DNA of 18,879 bases, taken from contig JAUVDZ010000010.1 of assembly GCA_030595015.1 (NCBI GenBank), positions 1-18,879 on the forward strand, in the 5' to 3' direction. Positions within the stretch are counted from its first letter, which is position 1; every line of letters starts with the position of its first letter. The translations under genes and the position numbers were made by a program. Shown here piece by piece: positions 5,191-13,758 of the stretch. Source of the DNA: Candidatus Peregrinibacteria bacterium (GTDB taxonomy: Bacteria; Patescibacteriota; Gracilibacteria; UBA1369; PNNO01). The notes under the pieces are model-generated. The model was given only the letters and a program-made list of their open reading frames with translations, was not told where the DNA came from and searched no databases.

Positions 5191-7449
5191 ATGGCTGAAA
5201 AGACAAAACCAAAAGATTCGACAAAACCTAAGGTTGCACCAAAAGCTGCGCCTCAGGGAGCTCCTGTTGAATCAGCAGCAACAAAAAAGGCTGCTTTAGA
5301 AAAAAAATTAAAAGATGCAAAGGAGAAAATTAAGGGTAGGACTATTGAACTTAAGGGAACTTTAAAGAAGAATATGACTTTAGAAACTTTTGCGACAGGA
5401 GTTGAAAACGTGAAGAAATTACGTGAAAAGATCACGTCTGCTCCTATTGGATTAATTAAATCTTTAGAAGATAAATACCCAGGCATTACTCTTGCTGCAT
5501 TTACTACGCATCTTAAAGGTCAGGTTAAACTAAATTTTAAGGAATGGTCTAGTGATACGGTTTATGGAAAATTTAAAACAGGGGATGAATACAAAATTGA
5601 CTTTTTAGGCAATAGTGATGCTGAAAATCAATGGGGTGTTTCTGATATGGCTTCAATCGAATGGCGAGGTATTACAAAATATGTTGGTGGAAATAAAAAT
5701 ATTAAACGTACCAGTCAAAGAAGGCTTGGATTAAAAGGTCAGGATAAAAGTGATCGTGGATTTTATGATAGTAGCGGATATATCGCCATCCACAGTAATG
5801 ATGTAATTGTTTTCAGTGATCATAAACCAGAATTTAAAACAGAATTTAGAACTAAAACTGGTGATAAATATAATGAAATAAATGAAGAATCATATGTTAA
5901 GTATGCTTCTTCAAAATATTCAAAGGAAGATGAAAAATATTTAAAACAGAATATAAATAATTATACTTTTGTAAGAAGAAAACCAACAATTTCAAGTGCC
6001 GATATCAAAAGAATTCGAGCCGCAATTGGTAGCCTTGAAGGGATGACTCCTGCACAGAGGGTTGAAGTAGTTGCACGATTTTTAATTAAAGAAGGTAATA
6101 ATATTAGAGCAAAGCATTGTGGAGACTGGGTGGAGCAGGTTTGTGCTATCGCAGGGATAACACAGAAACGGTCGATTTATCATGATCTTAGTTATGCTTT
6201 TAAAGGCGGAGATTATAAAAAAAATGGATGGAAAGAAAACGATGATCCTACAAGACGTGATTGTCGTGAATCTGGGAAATATGCAAAAAAATATCAGTTA
6301 GATAAAATAAATGCTGGTACTATTCTTTATATAAATAATCATAATAAATTTGATCATGCCGGGAATCATAGAGTTATCTTTTTAAGATGGAAAAATAGAA
6401 ATTTAAAATTAGCTGAAGTTGTAAGTTGGTATGGTAACAATTCAAGCAGAAAAAACATTAAGGTTTATGATTTAAATAAAATGCCTGTTACCCATATTTC
6501 ACAACCAGTTCAAGCTAGTGATGCCTTGCCATCGGATTCTGAAGCAGAAAATTACATGGCAGATGCTTCTAAACAAGAATTAATTAAACGTGGAAGTACG
6601 CCTTTTCCGATTAAAATTGGTTATAGAAAAACCAGAGAAGAAGAGCGATGGTATCAATCAACAAGAGAAGAGGGGAGAAGATTGCGAAAAATGAATATAA
6701 ATGAACGAATTGTCTCATTACAAGAAGACTTCCGATATGAAGATGCATTAAAGTATTCTGCAATTATGGTTGGAATTGATCCAAAGAAAAATCCTGCAAA
6801 ATATAAGTTATTTGTAGCAATGAATGATGCAGTATTGAGGGTTGAATCCAATTATAATCCTTATAATCACAATCATAGAGGTGGAAAAATTGCACTTTCA
6901 ACAGCTGCAGGAGAATACCAACTTTTAAATTCAGTTTGGCATGGTGCAAGAAAATATCAATCTCCTAAATATAAAAGACAATTCGCACGGATTGGATTAA
7001 ATCATGATATGTACAGTGGTGTTAACATGACTGCTCCAAGGCCAGAGCTCGCTACACCATATCAAAGAACGATAGTTCACAATATGTTTATGTTTAGATA
7101 TACCAAGTTACTGAGAAGCTTAATTGCCATTCCAGATATCTTTGAAAAGATTCAGAGGACTTCAGGTAGAGTTAGGCGCTCTTATATCAGAATTATTTAT
7201 TTAGTTTGGAGAAATGGTCCGGGTGGTGCAGGTGCATTTCATAGAAACATGAGAAAATATGAACGCACAGGAGATGAAAAATATCTAATGCCAGAAACAG
7301 CCCAACAAACTGAAGATTATTATCAAAATAATCTTACGCAAAGAGACTGGCAAAAAGGGAAACGATCAAAATCAGATTACAGAAGTGTAATGCGAGTTAC
7401 AAAAATATTCGCAAACAGATTTGAGAAAAACTTAAGACAGCTTGGATAA
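5191..7449 (+). CDS. Putative two-domain peptidoglycan hydrolase (NlpC/P60- or CHAP-like plus lytic transglycosylase-like)
   Basis: 752 residues. Residues 1-45 are Lys/Ala/Pro-rich and low-complexity, with no signal peptide. Residues about 110-240 form a beta-rich region of unknown type. A possible Cys-peptidase/amidase domain has Cys310 in KHCGDWVEQVC and His389/His393 in DHAGNHRVIF, the Cys...His spacing of NlpC/P60 or CHAP enzymes. The C-terminal part resembles lysozyme/SLT domains: Glu552 in LRVESNY as candidate general acid, then AAGEYQLLNSVW (571-582). It would cut both peptide and glycan bonds of the wall. Lack of a signal suggests export by another route or use in lysis or predatory attachment, which is inference. 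The gene is convergent with purA with no gap. Domain calls are pattern-based. Confidence 0.6.
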   Translation: MAEKTKPKDSTKPKVAPKAAPQGAPVESAATKKAALEKKLKDAKEKIKGRTIELKGTLKKNMTLETFATGVENVKKLREKITSAPIGLIKSLEDKYPGITLAAFTTHLKGQVKLNFKEWSSDTVYGKFKTGDEYKIDFLGNSDAENQWGVSDMASIEWRGITKYVGGNKNIKRTSQRRLGLKGQDKSDRGFYDSSGYIAIHSNDVIVFSDHKPEFKTEFRTKTGDKYNEINEESYVKYASSKYSKEDEKYLKQNINNYTFVRRKPTISSADIKRIRAAIGSLEGMTPAQRVEVVARFLIKEGNNIRAKHCGDWVEQVCAIAGITQKRSIYHDLSYAFKGGDYKKNGWKENDDPTRRDCRESGKYAKKYQLDKINAGTILYINNHNKFDHAGNHRVIFLRWKNRNLKLAEVVSWYGNNSSRKNIKVYDLNKMPVTHISQPVQASDALPSDSEAENYMADASKQELIKRGSTPFPIKIGYRKTREEERWYQSTREEGRRLRKMNINERIVSLQEDFRYEDALKYSAIMVGIDPKKNPAKYKLFVAMNDAVLRVESNYNPYNHNHRGGKIALSTAAGEYQLLNSVWHGARKYQSPKYKRQFARIGLNHDMYSGVNMTAPRPELATPYQRTIVHNMFMFRYTKLLRSLIAIPDIFEKIQRTSGRVRRSYIRIIYLVWRNGPGGAGAFHRNMRKYERTGDEKYLMPETAQQTEDYYQNNLTQRDWQKGKRSKSDYRSVMRVTKIFANRFEKNLRQLG

Positions 7450-8757
7450 TTACCTCACAATCAACTGGTCTCTTCGTATTCCAACCCCGATGTACTTCAT
7501 AGGGCAGCCAACGAGCTCTTCTAATTTTAGTACGTATTTTTGAGCATTTTCAGGCAAATCTTCAAATGTTTTTGCTGTAGATGTGTCTTTGATCCATCCA
7601 TCCATTTCAATGTATTCAACTTCGAGATCTTTATATTGATCGATTGTTGATGGCATTGAATCTAATGGTTTTCCTTTATATTTATATCCTGTTGCAATTT
7701 TAATGTGTGGCAATTCATCAAGAACATCAAGTTTTGTAAGATTAAGTGCTGTGTGGCCATTGATTCTAACTGCATATCGTCCAACAACTGCATCAAACCA
7801 TCCGCATCTTCGTGGGCGTCCAGTGGTTGAACCGTATTCTCCGCCTTTTTCTCTGATTTTTTCGCCTAATTCATCATGAAGTTCAGTAGGGAACACACCT
7901 TCACCAACTCTTGTTGTGTATGCCTTCATAATTCCGATTACATCAGTGATTTTGTTTAGTCCGATTCCGGTTCCGGTATGAAGTCCGCCTCCTGTAGGAT
8001 TTGAAGATGTTACAAATGGATATGTTCCATGATCGATATCTAAATGTGCTCCGTTTGCGCCTTCAACCAATACTTTTTTACCTTCATCGATTGCATTGTT
8101 TATATATAACGCAGTATCTGCGATAAATGGTCTTAAGAAGCCAAGCATTTTTCTTAAATCTTCGATTTCTTTTTCAATATCATGCTTAAGATCAGGATAC
8201 ATTCTTTGAAGTCCCGTGAAAGTCGCACGAACATGTTCTGCAAATTTATCAAAATCAAGCATTTCACCAATTCTTACGCCTCTTCGTGCAATTTTGTCCT
8301 GGTAAGCAGGGCCGATTCCTCTTAAAGTTGTACCAACTTTTTTATCTCCTTTTCTTTCTTCTTCGAGTCCATCAATTTTTTTATGATAATCAAAAACAAT
8401 ATGCGCACGATCAGAAATAAACATCTTTCCGGTTAGATCGATTCCATGTTCTTTCAATGTATCCATTTCTTCAATTAATGTACCTAAATGAATAACAAGG
8501 CCATTACCTAATATAATTTCTTTTCCTTCGTGAAAACATCCAGACGGAACCAAATGAAAAATAAACTTAGTTGATTCTTCAGGATTATCTTTTTTAGGAA
8601 CATAAATAGTATGACCTGCATTAGCGCCTCCGGCAGCTCTAATAATTATATCTACTTGTTCAGCTAAAATATCTACAAGCTTACCTTTACCTTCATCACC
8701 CCATTGGGTACCGAGAACAGCAGAAACCTGAGCTTGTGTAAATTGTGTATCATTCAT
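7450..8757 (-). CDS. purA: Adenylosuccinate synthetase
   Basis: 435 residues, the usual family length. It converts IMP, aspartate and GTP to adenylosuccinate, the first committed step to AMP. Visible motifs are the GDEGKGK loop at residues 20-26 (catalytic Asp21), then GTTLRGIGPAY, TTRVGEGVFPTEL and the STTGRPRRCGW segment that binds IMP and Mg. Everything needed looks intact. Its stop directly abuts the stop of the hydrolase gene. It lies downstream of the HNH gene on the same strand and opposite to purC-purE-purB. The product of PurA is used by PurB encoded nearby. No Shine-Dalgarno sequence; a TATACT -10 lies about 25 bases upstream. Confidence 0.98.
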   Translation of the reverse strand: MNDTQFTQAQVSAVLGTQWGDEGKGKLVDILAEQVDIIIRAAGGANAGHTIYVPKKDNPEESTKFIFHLVPSGCFHEGKEIILGNGLVIHLGTLIEEMDTLKEHGIDLTGKMFISDRAHIVFDYHKKIDGLEEERKGDKKVGTTLRGIGPAYQDKIARRGVRIGEMLDFDKFAEHVRATFTGLQRMYPDLKHDIEKEIEDLRKMLGFLRPFIADTALYINNAIDEGKKVLVEGANGAHLDIDHGTYPFVTSSNPTGGGLHTGTGIGLNKITDVIGIMKAYTTRVGEGVFPTELHDELGEKIREKGGEYGSTTGRPRRCGWFDAVVGRYAVRINGHTALNLTKLDVLDELPHIKIATGYKYKGKPLDSMPSTIDQYKDLEVEYIEMDGWIKDTSTAKTFEDLPENAQKYVLKLEELVGCPMKYIGVGIRRDQLIVR

Positions 8758-8781
8758 TTTTTAAAAGTTAAAATCACTCGC

Positions 8782-8787
8782 AGTATA
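8782..8787 (-). promoter_or_regulatory. Putative purA -10 element
   Basis: TATACT on the minus strand, 25 bases before the purA ATG, with only a poor -35 (TTTTAA at 17 bases). It would allow purA to be transcribed apart from the HNH gene. Confidence 0.4.
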
Positions 8788-8893
8788 TATAAAGAATACA
8801 AATTTTAAAATATGTTATAACTTGACGGAGCAAGCAAATGTATTTATTGTGTGCGCTTTTTGCATGGTTATGGTGGTCGCATCAATAGCAACT

Positions 8894-9685
8894 TCATGAA
8901 AATTGCATTTTATATTGCCTGAATTTTTGGTCGATTGTTGAGTTGGATTGATGCGCGAGCTCGTGGTGGTTAGTGCATAGCGGCTGCAAATCATCATGTG
9001 ATTTATATTTGGCCCATGATTTTTTATGATGGATTTCTGTTGCCGGCCTGTTGCATCCCTCGGCTGAGCACTTGCCGTTGGTTTTCTTTAAGGCTTCGCG
9101 TCGTTTTTGAGCAGGGATAGGCCGTGATTTCGACGGTCGGGTTTTGCGAGGCCTCACTTTTTTCTCTTTTGGCACCATTGCAAGGAGTTTTTTCATGACA
9201 TCATTAAATGTTTCGCCTTTTTCTTTTAATTTTCGTAATTCCAATTCAACCTCTGGTTCAACCTGAAAACTCAGGGTTTTAAAATCCCTCCCGGGAGGGA
9301 TTTCCATTTTTGATGCTTTTTGTTCACGTGCATATAATTCTAAAGCTGGCTTGCTCATTGTTTGCACCTTTTTCGCCAACTCTTTTTGATTTTCTTTTGT
9401 TGCCATTGTTGCGATCACTCTAATTTTATTAACTCCAACTTCCGGCAATATTTCTTTAAGAGCAGGCTTATCTTCAATATGTTTTTGAATCTGAAAAACA
9501 CATTCAACAGTTCGTCTTTTAACTCCTCCGACTTTTGCGGCATATTCGTAAATTGATTGAAATTTATGTTTTTTATGCAGTCCGCGTTTAGCAATATCAG
9601 GAAGTAAAGCAACAAATTTTTTAGTCCATGCCCTGGCATTTTTTCCATATGATAATCCAAGATCCCATAGTTTTTTATCATCCAT
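8894..9685 (-). CDS. HNH endonuclease
   Basis: 263 residues. The C-terminus is a Cys-containing HNH domain: Cys206/Cys211 (CSAEGC), His219-His220 (EIHHKKSW), Asp231-Asp232, Cys237, and His240/241 and His245 (CTNHHELAH). The N-terminal 130 residues are helical and basic, and about residues 145-200 carry a Lys/Arg/Pro-rich linker; these could bind DNA. HNH proteins of this layout nick or cut DNA and are often stand-alone mobile genes. It sits between purA (136 bases downstream) and purC. The coding end is visibly richer in G+C than the purine genes, and it is the only gene here with a TGA stop, both hints of acquisition. Confidence 0.88.
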   Translation of the reverse strand: MDDKKLWDLGLSYGKNARAWTKKFVALLPDIAKRGLHKKHKFQSIYEYAAKVGGVKRRTVECVFQIQKHIEDKPALKEILPEVGVNKIRVIATMATKENQKELAKKVQTMSKPALELYAREQKASKMEIPPGRDFKTLSFQVEPEVELELRKLKEKGETFNDVMKKLLAMVPKEKKVRPRKTRPSKSRPIPAQKRREALKKTNGKCSAEGCNRPATEIHHKKSWAKYKSHDDLQPLCTNHHELAHQSNSTIDQKFRQYKMQFS

Positions 9686-9999
9686 CTTTAATTGGTTAAG
9701 GACCTTAAATTATATCAAATTTTACAACAAAAAACCATTGACTATTGGCTAACACATGCCAGAATCTACATATTGTGACATGGTCTAAAAAATAGTCAAT
9801 CAAAACTTGCAAAAACGCCATGAAACACTCTCGAATAACCGAAATTTTATCGAACCACGCATTCGCTCAACTCAAGCCAAATCAACCTCTAATCGCAAAA
9901 TTTCAAATTCCAGTCAAGTCGTGTTTTAATTGAATGAAAGTGTTGATCAGATTAGTTAATTCGTATAGCATATAAATACAACAATTAACTTTCATAGTC
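9686..9999. other. Intergenic region between HNH gene and purC
   Basis: This 314-bp stretch carries no gene. Near the HNH gene lies its promoter. At 9737-9746 and 9791-9800 there is a perfect 10-bp inverted repeat (ATTGACTATT/AATAGTCAAT) with a 44-bp spacer. Upstream of purC there are TTGATC and TATAGC/TATAAA words near 9945-9975, but no spacing is convincing, so I do not call a promoter. No PurR-like operator is recognisable. Confidence 0.55.
9709..9717 (-). promoter_or_regulatory. Extended -10 promoter of the HNH gene
   Basis: Minus-strand TGATATAAT matches TGnTATAAT and lies 23 bases upstream of the ATG. Confidence 0.55.
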
Positions 10000-10971
10000 A
10001 TGCTTTCAGTCGAAGAAATAACTCAGCAACTCCCTAATTGTCTCGAAGGAGTGCATTTTGAAAATCTTGGTGAAGAATATATCGGGAAAGTACGTGATAA
10101 CTATACTCAAGGTGATCGTAGAATAATCGTGATTTCTGATCGTCTTTCTGCTTTTGATAAGGTGATTGCAAATATTCCATTTAAAGGCCAGGTTCTAAAT
10201 CAAATGGCTACATTTTGGTTTGATAAAACTGAAGATATAGTTGGTAATCACATGGTTGAGGTTCCGGATCCTAATGCAATCGTTGTTAAACAATGTTCTG
10301 CAATGCCGGTTGAAATGGTTGTTCGTGGCTATATAACTGGCGTGACAACAACTTCTGCCTGGTACAATTATCATGAAAAAGGAGTTCGGAATTTCTGCGG
10401 AAATGAATTGCCAGAAGGACTACAAAAGAATCAAAAATTCGATAAGCCAATTTTAACGCCTTCAACTAAAGCTGCGCATGGAGACCACGATGTTTCAGCT
10501 TCAAAAGAAGAAATTTTAGCAGAAGGAAAAATTACAGAAGAAGAATTTGATTATATGGCAGACGTAAGTATGCGGCTTTTTGAAAGGGGAGTGGAGATCG
10601 CTGCAAAACAAGGAATTATTCTTGTTGATACAAAATATGAATTTGGAAAAACTCCAGATGGAAAAATAATTTTAATTGATGAAATCCACACACCAGATTC
10701 TTCAAGATTCTGGTTTGCAAATGAATATGATCAACGTTTTGCTGCAGGAGAAGAACAAAAGAAAATCGATAAAGAGTATGTTAGAGAGTTTTTGGCAGGT
10801 AAAGGCTTTATTGGTGAAGGTGAAGTACCTGAGATTCCTGATGAAGTTAGAGTTGAAGCTGCGCGTCGATATATTGAAGCATACGAATTAATTACCGGTA
10901 AAACATTTGATGGTGAAGTTGGTCTGGTTCTTCCTCGATTAGAAGAAAACCTTAAAAAATATCAATCGTAA
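10000..10971 (+). CDS. purC: SAICAR synthetase (phosphoribosylaminoimidazole-succinocarboxamide synthase)
   Basis: 323 residues, on the long side for bacterial PurC and closer to the roughly 300-residue yeast-type enzyme. It joins CAIR and aspartate with ATP to make SAICAR. Motifs seen are GKVRDNY (29-35), SDRLSAFD (46-53), the KPILTPSTKA region, and LIDEIHTPDSSRFW near residue 225. It is followed after 12 bases by purE and then purB, so the three form an operon for consecutive steps. The ATG chosen gives the usual N-terminal beta strand; there is no Shine-Dalgarno sequence. Confidence 0.97.
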   Translation: MLSVEEITQQLPNCLEGVHFENLGEEYIGKVRDNYTQGDRRIIVISDRLSAFDKVIANIPFKGQVLNQMATFWFDKTEDIVGNHMVEVPDPNAIVVKQCSAMPVEMVVRGYITGVTTTSAWYNYHEKGVRNFCGNELPEGLQKNQKFDKPILTPSTKAAHGDHDVSASKEEILAEGKITEEEFDYMADVSMRLFERGVEIAAKQGIILVDTKYEFGKTPDGKIILIDEIHTPDSSRFWFANEYDQRFAAGEEQKKIDKEYVREFLAGKGFIGEGEVPEIPDEVRVEAARRYIEAYELITGKTFDGEVGLVLPRLEENLKKYQS

Positions 10972-10983
10972 CCTAAAAATAAT

Positions 10984-11433
10984 ATGTTAGTACAATTTTT
11001 ATTAGGATCAGAATCAGATAAAGATTTTGCATCGAAAATTACAAAAATTCTTGATGAATGGAGCATCCAACATGATTTAAAAGTTGCATCAGCTCATAAA
11101 GTGCCTGAAAAAGTTTTAGATATCGTTACAAATCTAAATGCGAGTACTGAGCCACTTGTTTATATAACAATTGCTGGTCGTTCAAATGGATTGTCAGGTG
11201 TTACTGCTGCAAATTCTGTTCATCCTGTTATTGCTTGTCCTCCTTTTGGAGACAAAGATGACATGATGGTAAATGTTAACTCTTCTTTGATGATGCCTTC
11301 AGATACTCCTGTTTTAACTGTTGTAGATCCGCAAAACGCAGCTATGGCTGCAATTAGAATTTTGGCTTTGCAAGACGTATCATTAGCTGAAAAAGTCAAA
11401 GAACACATCAAATCTATAAAATCTAAATTTTAA
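10984..11433 (+). CDS. purE: AIR carboxylase, class II PurE
   Basis: 149 residues, usual for the domain. It begins with the nucleotide-binding GSESD (8-12) and has SAHK (36-39). The key stretch is AGRSNGL at residues 64-70 followed by HPVIACPP. That stretch matches class II PurE (the animal PAICS type), which carboxylates AIR with CO2 directly. Class I enzymes instead carry a GAGGAAHLPGM-type loop and use N5-CAIR made by PurK. No purK lies in the window. The gene is 12 bases after purC and four before purB. In animals the same two activities are fused as PAICS; here they are separate adjacent genes. Confidence 0.92.
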   Translation: MLVQFLLGSESDKDFASKITKILDEWSIQHDLKVASAHKVPEKVLDIVTNLNASTEPLVYITIAGRSNGLSGVTAANSVHPVIACPPFGDKDDMMVNVNSSLMMPSDTPVLTVVDPQNAAMAAIRILALQDVSLAEKVKEHIKSIKSKF

Positions 11434-11437
11434 TATT

Positions 11438-12802
11438 ATGTTTGACCCACTTTACGCACTTTCACCGTTAGACGGTAGATATTCATCAAAAATTGATGAG
11501 CTTCGCGGATATTTTAGCGAAGCAGCACTTCAACGATACAGAATTATTGTTGAAATTGAATGGTTTATTTATATTTGTAATAAGCTTAAACTTCAGGGAA
11601 CTAAGGAGTTAACAAAATCTCAAGTTACTGATTTGCGTGAAGTTTATAATTCATTTGATCTTGTTGCTGCTCAAAGAATTAAAGATATAGAAAAAACTAC
11701 AAATCATGATGTAAAAGCTGTTGAATATTATATAAAGGAAACAATGAAGGGGAGTGGTCTGGAAAAATATTTCGAATTTATTCATTTTGCTTGTACTTCT
11801 GAAGATATTAATAACACTGCGTATGCTTTAATGCTTCAAAGTGCTGTTGATAATGAAATTGTGCCAATGCTAACAGGTGTTGTTGCAAAAATGACTGAAC
11901 AAGCCAATCAATATAAGGATGCTGCAATGCTTTCACGAACTCATGGTCAGCCTGCAAGTCCAACAACTATGGGAAAGGAATTTATAAATGTAGTTGATCG
12001 TTTAAATCATCAAATTGCATCAGTGATGATGGTTCGAATTAGAGCTAAATTTAATGGAGCAGTTGGTAATTATAATGCTCACTTAGTGGCTTATCCTAAG
12101 GTAGACTGGGCTGGAGCAAATAAGAAATTCATTGAAGGTTTAGGCCTTGAATTTGTTAATTATTCTACTCAAATTGAATGTCATGATTATATGGCTGAGG
12201 TATTTGATGCAATGAAGAGAATTAATAATATTTTAATTGATTTTAATCGGGATGTTTGGACTTATATTTCACTTGGATTTTTTAAGCAAAAGACTGTGAA
12301 AGGTGAAATTGGTTCATCTGCAATGCCGCACAAAGTGAATCCTATTGATTTTGAAAATTCTGAGGGAAATTTGGGGATGGCAAATGCAATGTTTGAACAC
12401 TTTTCAGCAAAATTACCAATTGCCCGAATGCAAAGAGATCTAACTGATTCAACTGTTTTGCGAAATGTCGGAGTTGCCTTCGGATACTCGATGATTGCTT
12501 ACAGAAGCACAATTAAAGGTCTTGGAAAATTAAAAATCGAATTAAAAGCATTAAAAACTGATCTTAATAATTCGTGGGAAGTTCTTGCGGAGCCAATTCA
12601 AACAGTGATGCGAAGATATAAAATGGAAAATCCATACGAAAAGCTTAAAGAGTTAACACGTGGAAAAACTATCAACAAAAGCACGATTTCGAAGTTTTTA
12701 ACTAAATCAGGATTACCAAAGCGTGAAATAGCGAGATTGAAAAAGCTAACTCCTGAAAAATATGTAGGGTTGGCTGTAGAATTGGTTGAGAAGTATAAGT
12801 AA
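11438..12802 (+). CDS. purB: Adenylosuccinate lyase
   Basis: 454 residues, matching the E. coli-type PurB in length and in its start (YALSPLDGRY, residues 6-15). It cleaves SAICAR to AICAR and adenylosuccinate to AMP, so it acts after both PurC and PurA. The fumarase/aspartase-superfamily signature GSSAMPHKVNP lies at 292-302, and the catalytic-region motif THGQP at 168-172. It begins four bases after purE and ends two bases before the stop of the convergent HD gene. No Shine-Dalgarno sequence is present; translation is probably coupled to purE. Confidence 0.97.
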   Translation: MFDPLYALSPLDGRYSSKIDELRGYFSEAALQRYRIIVEIEWFIYICNKLKLQGTKELTKSQVTDLREVYNSFDLVAAQRIKDIEKTTNHDVKAVEYYIKETMKGSGLEKYFEFIHFACTSEDINNTAYALMLQSAVDNEIVPMLTGVVAKMTEQANQYKDAAMLSRTHGQPASPTTMGKEFINVVDRLNHQIASVMMVRIRAKFNGAVGNYNAHLVAYPKVDWAGANKKFIEGLGLEFVNYSTQIECHDYMAEVFDAMKRINNILIDFNRDVWTYISLGFFKQKTVKGEIGSSAMPHKVNPIDFENSEGNLGMANAMFEHFSAKLPIARMQRDLTDSTVLRNVGVAFGYSMIAYRSTIKGLGKLKIELKALKTDLNNSWEVLAEPIQTVMRRYKMENPYEKLKELTRGKTINKSTISKFLTKSGLPKREIARLKKLTPEKYVGLAVELVEKYK

Positions 12803-12804
12803 AC

Positions 12805-13359
12805 TTAAATATTTGATTCTTTAAGGACTTCAAAATAAGTTTTTGCCATGGCGTTATTTACTGGTCCTTGCTTAACTGCTTCAATTTCTTCATCAGTCGC
12901 ACCATTTACAACCACATCTGTTTTAGCCATACTGTCGCACATAAATAGTATTCCAACCTCCACCTTAAAATCAGGGAATTGGTTAGCTATTTCTTTACAG
13001 GCCTCTTTACATTTATCTGTTTTTGCAAATGCAAGCGTGTAACCTTCTTCTGATTGTTTTGCTACTTTTCTTATCTTTCCTAATTCATAATGTAATCTAG
13101 TACACTCTGCAATATACTTTATTTGATCTTCAGTTAATCCATAATCATGAGCAAGTAAATTATGAACATAATCATCATTTAAAATATAATCAGCTGCTTT
13201 TGCTTCGTGACCTGTATGAGTTGGCAGATTTGTTTCTGTTCCATCTTTAACTTTAAATAAACGATCAAATTTTCCTAAATCATGAAGGATTGCTGCAATT
13301 TTAAAAAGCTCATCCTTGCTTCTTCCATCAATTTGCTCGGTAAGAACTTTATCAGCCAT
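12805..13359 (-). CDS. HD-domain phosphohydrolase, C-terminal part after in-frame TAG
   Basis: 184 residues. It carries LHDLGK (His26-Asp27), which is the HD motif, and HTGHEA with His48/His51, further metal ligands. HD proteins are metal-dependent phosphohydrolases, often acting on nucleotides. The first metal-binding His of such domains is missing here but is present in the 81-codon frame just upstream, which is in the same reading frame. The separation is one TAG plus four codons. Without the first half the metal site would be incomplete. If translated separately, the ATG at 13357-13359 has AGGA ten bases upstream. It may be reached by re-initiation, by amber readthrough or not at all. Confidence 0.75.
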   Translation of the reverse strand: MADKVLTEQIDGRSKDELFKIAAILHDLGKFDRLFKVKDGTETNLPTHTGHEAKAADYILNDDYVHNLLAHDYGLTEDQIKYIAECTRLHYELGKIRKVAKQSEEGYTLAFAKTDKCKEACKEIANQFPDFKVEVGILFMCDSMAKTDVVVNGATDEEIEAVKQGPVNNAMAKTYFEVLKESNI

Positions 13360-13371
13360 ATCTTTAACATC

Positions 13372-13617
13372 CTATTCCTTCATTAAGTCCTGAGCTTTTG
13401 TTTTATAAACCTTACTGAATTGTTTTGTATGACCAATTATACCAAATTGATGCCAATCCGGTGCGTGTTCAATAGGATCATCCGGATTTTCATGAAAATT
13501 TTTATTTCGTGGATCCTCAGTATTGATAATTCTTTTAGCTATATCAGGTAATTGAGTGAATAGTTCATCTTCAATTATCTCTATGCTTTCTGTATTGTCG
13601 CCATGTTCTACAGACAT
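13372..13617 (-). CDS. HD-domain protein, N-terminal part ending at in-frame TAG
   Basis: 81 residues with an acidic start, then APDWHQFGIIGHTKQF (His56, His63), which is the usual first helix and first His of an HD hydrolase. TAG at 13372-13374 stops it. The next codons continue in the same frame (Asp-Val-Lys-Asp-Met) into the HD motif of the downstream part, so the two read as one 270-codon protein with a single amber codon. Alternatives are a fresh nonsense mutation, a sequencing error, programmed readthrough, or two coupled genes whose products assemble. It has a strong promoter of its own. Confidence 0.7.
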   Translation of the reverse strand: MSVEHGDNTESIEIIEDELFTQLPDIAKRIINTEDPRNKNFHENPDDPIEHAPDWHQFGIIGHTKQFSKVYKTKAQDLMKE

Positions 13618-13645
13618 AATATTTTGTTAATATACCACATTCGTA

Positions 13646-13674
13646 ATTATAACATAAATATGAGTTTGTTGCAA
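13646..13674 (-). promoter_or_regulatory. Promoter of the split HD gene
   Basis: Minus-strand TTGCAA (13674-13669), 17-base spacer, TATAAT (13651-13646) with a TG extension. It lies 28 bases before the ATG. The intact promoter argues that the gene pair is expressed. Confidence 0.7.
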
Positions 13675-13701
13675 GCGCGACCTGCTACTCCGTGGCGTCC
13701 C

Positions 13702-13729
13702 TTGACTTTTTTCGCATTCATGCTATAAT
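13702..13729 (+). promoter_or_regulatory. Promoter of the 154-residue hypothetical gene
   Basis: TTGACT (13702-13707), 16-base spacer, TATAAT (13724-13729) with a TG extension (TGCTATAAT). It is divergent from the HD promoter. Confidence 0.7.
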
Positions 13730-13758
13730 AGAACTAAATTAAACTAACTCAATTTAAT

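Noticed and set aside
8891..8896. Genetic code 25 (UGA as Gly)
   Set aside because: Long conserved genes such as ileS and purB contain no in-frame TGA, and the one TGA stop follows a complete HNH domain. The standard code fits.
11308..11322. Repeat-like CCTGTTTTAACT inside purE
   Set aside because: It is a short 12-base match encoding conserved PurE residues, with no flanking similarity to the 68-nt repeat.
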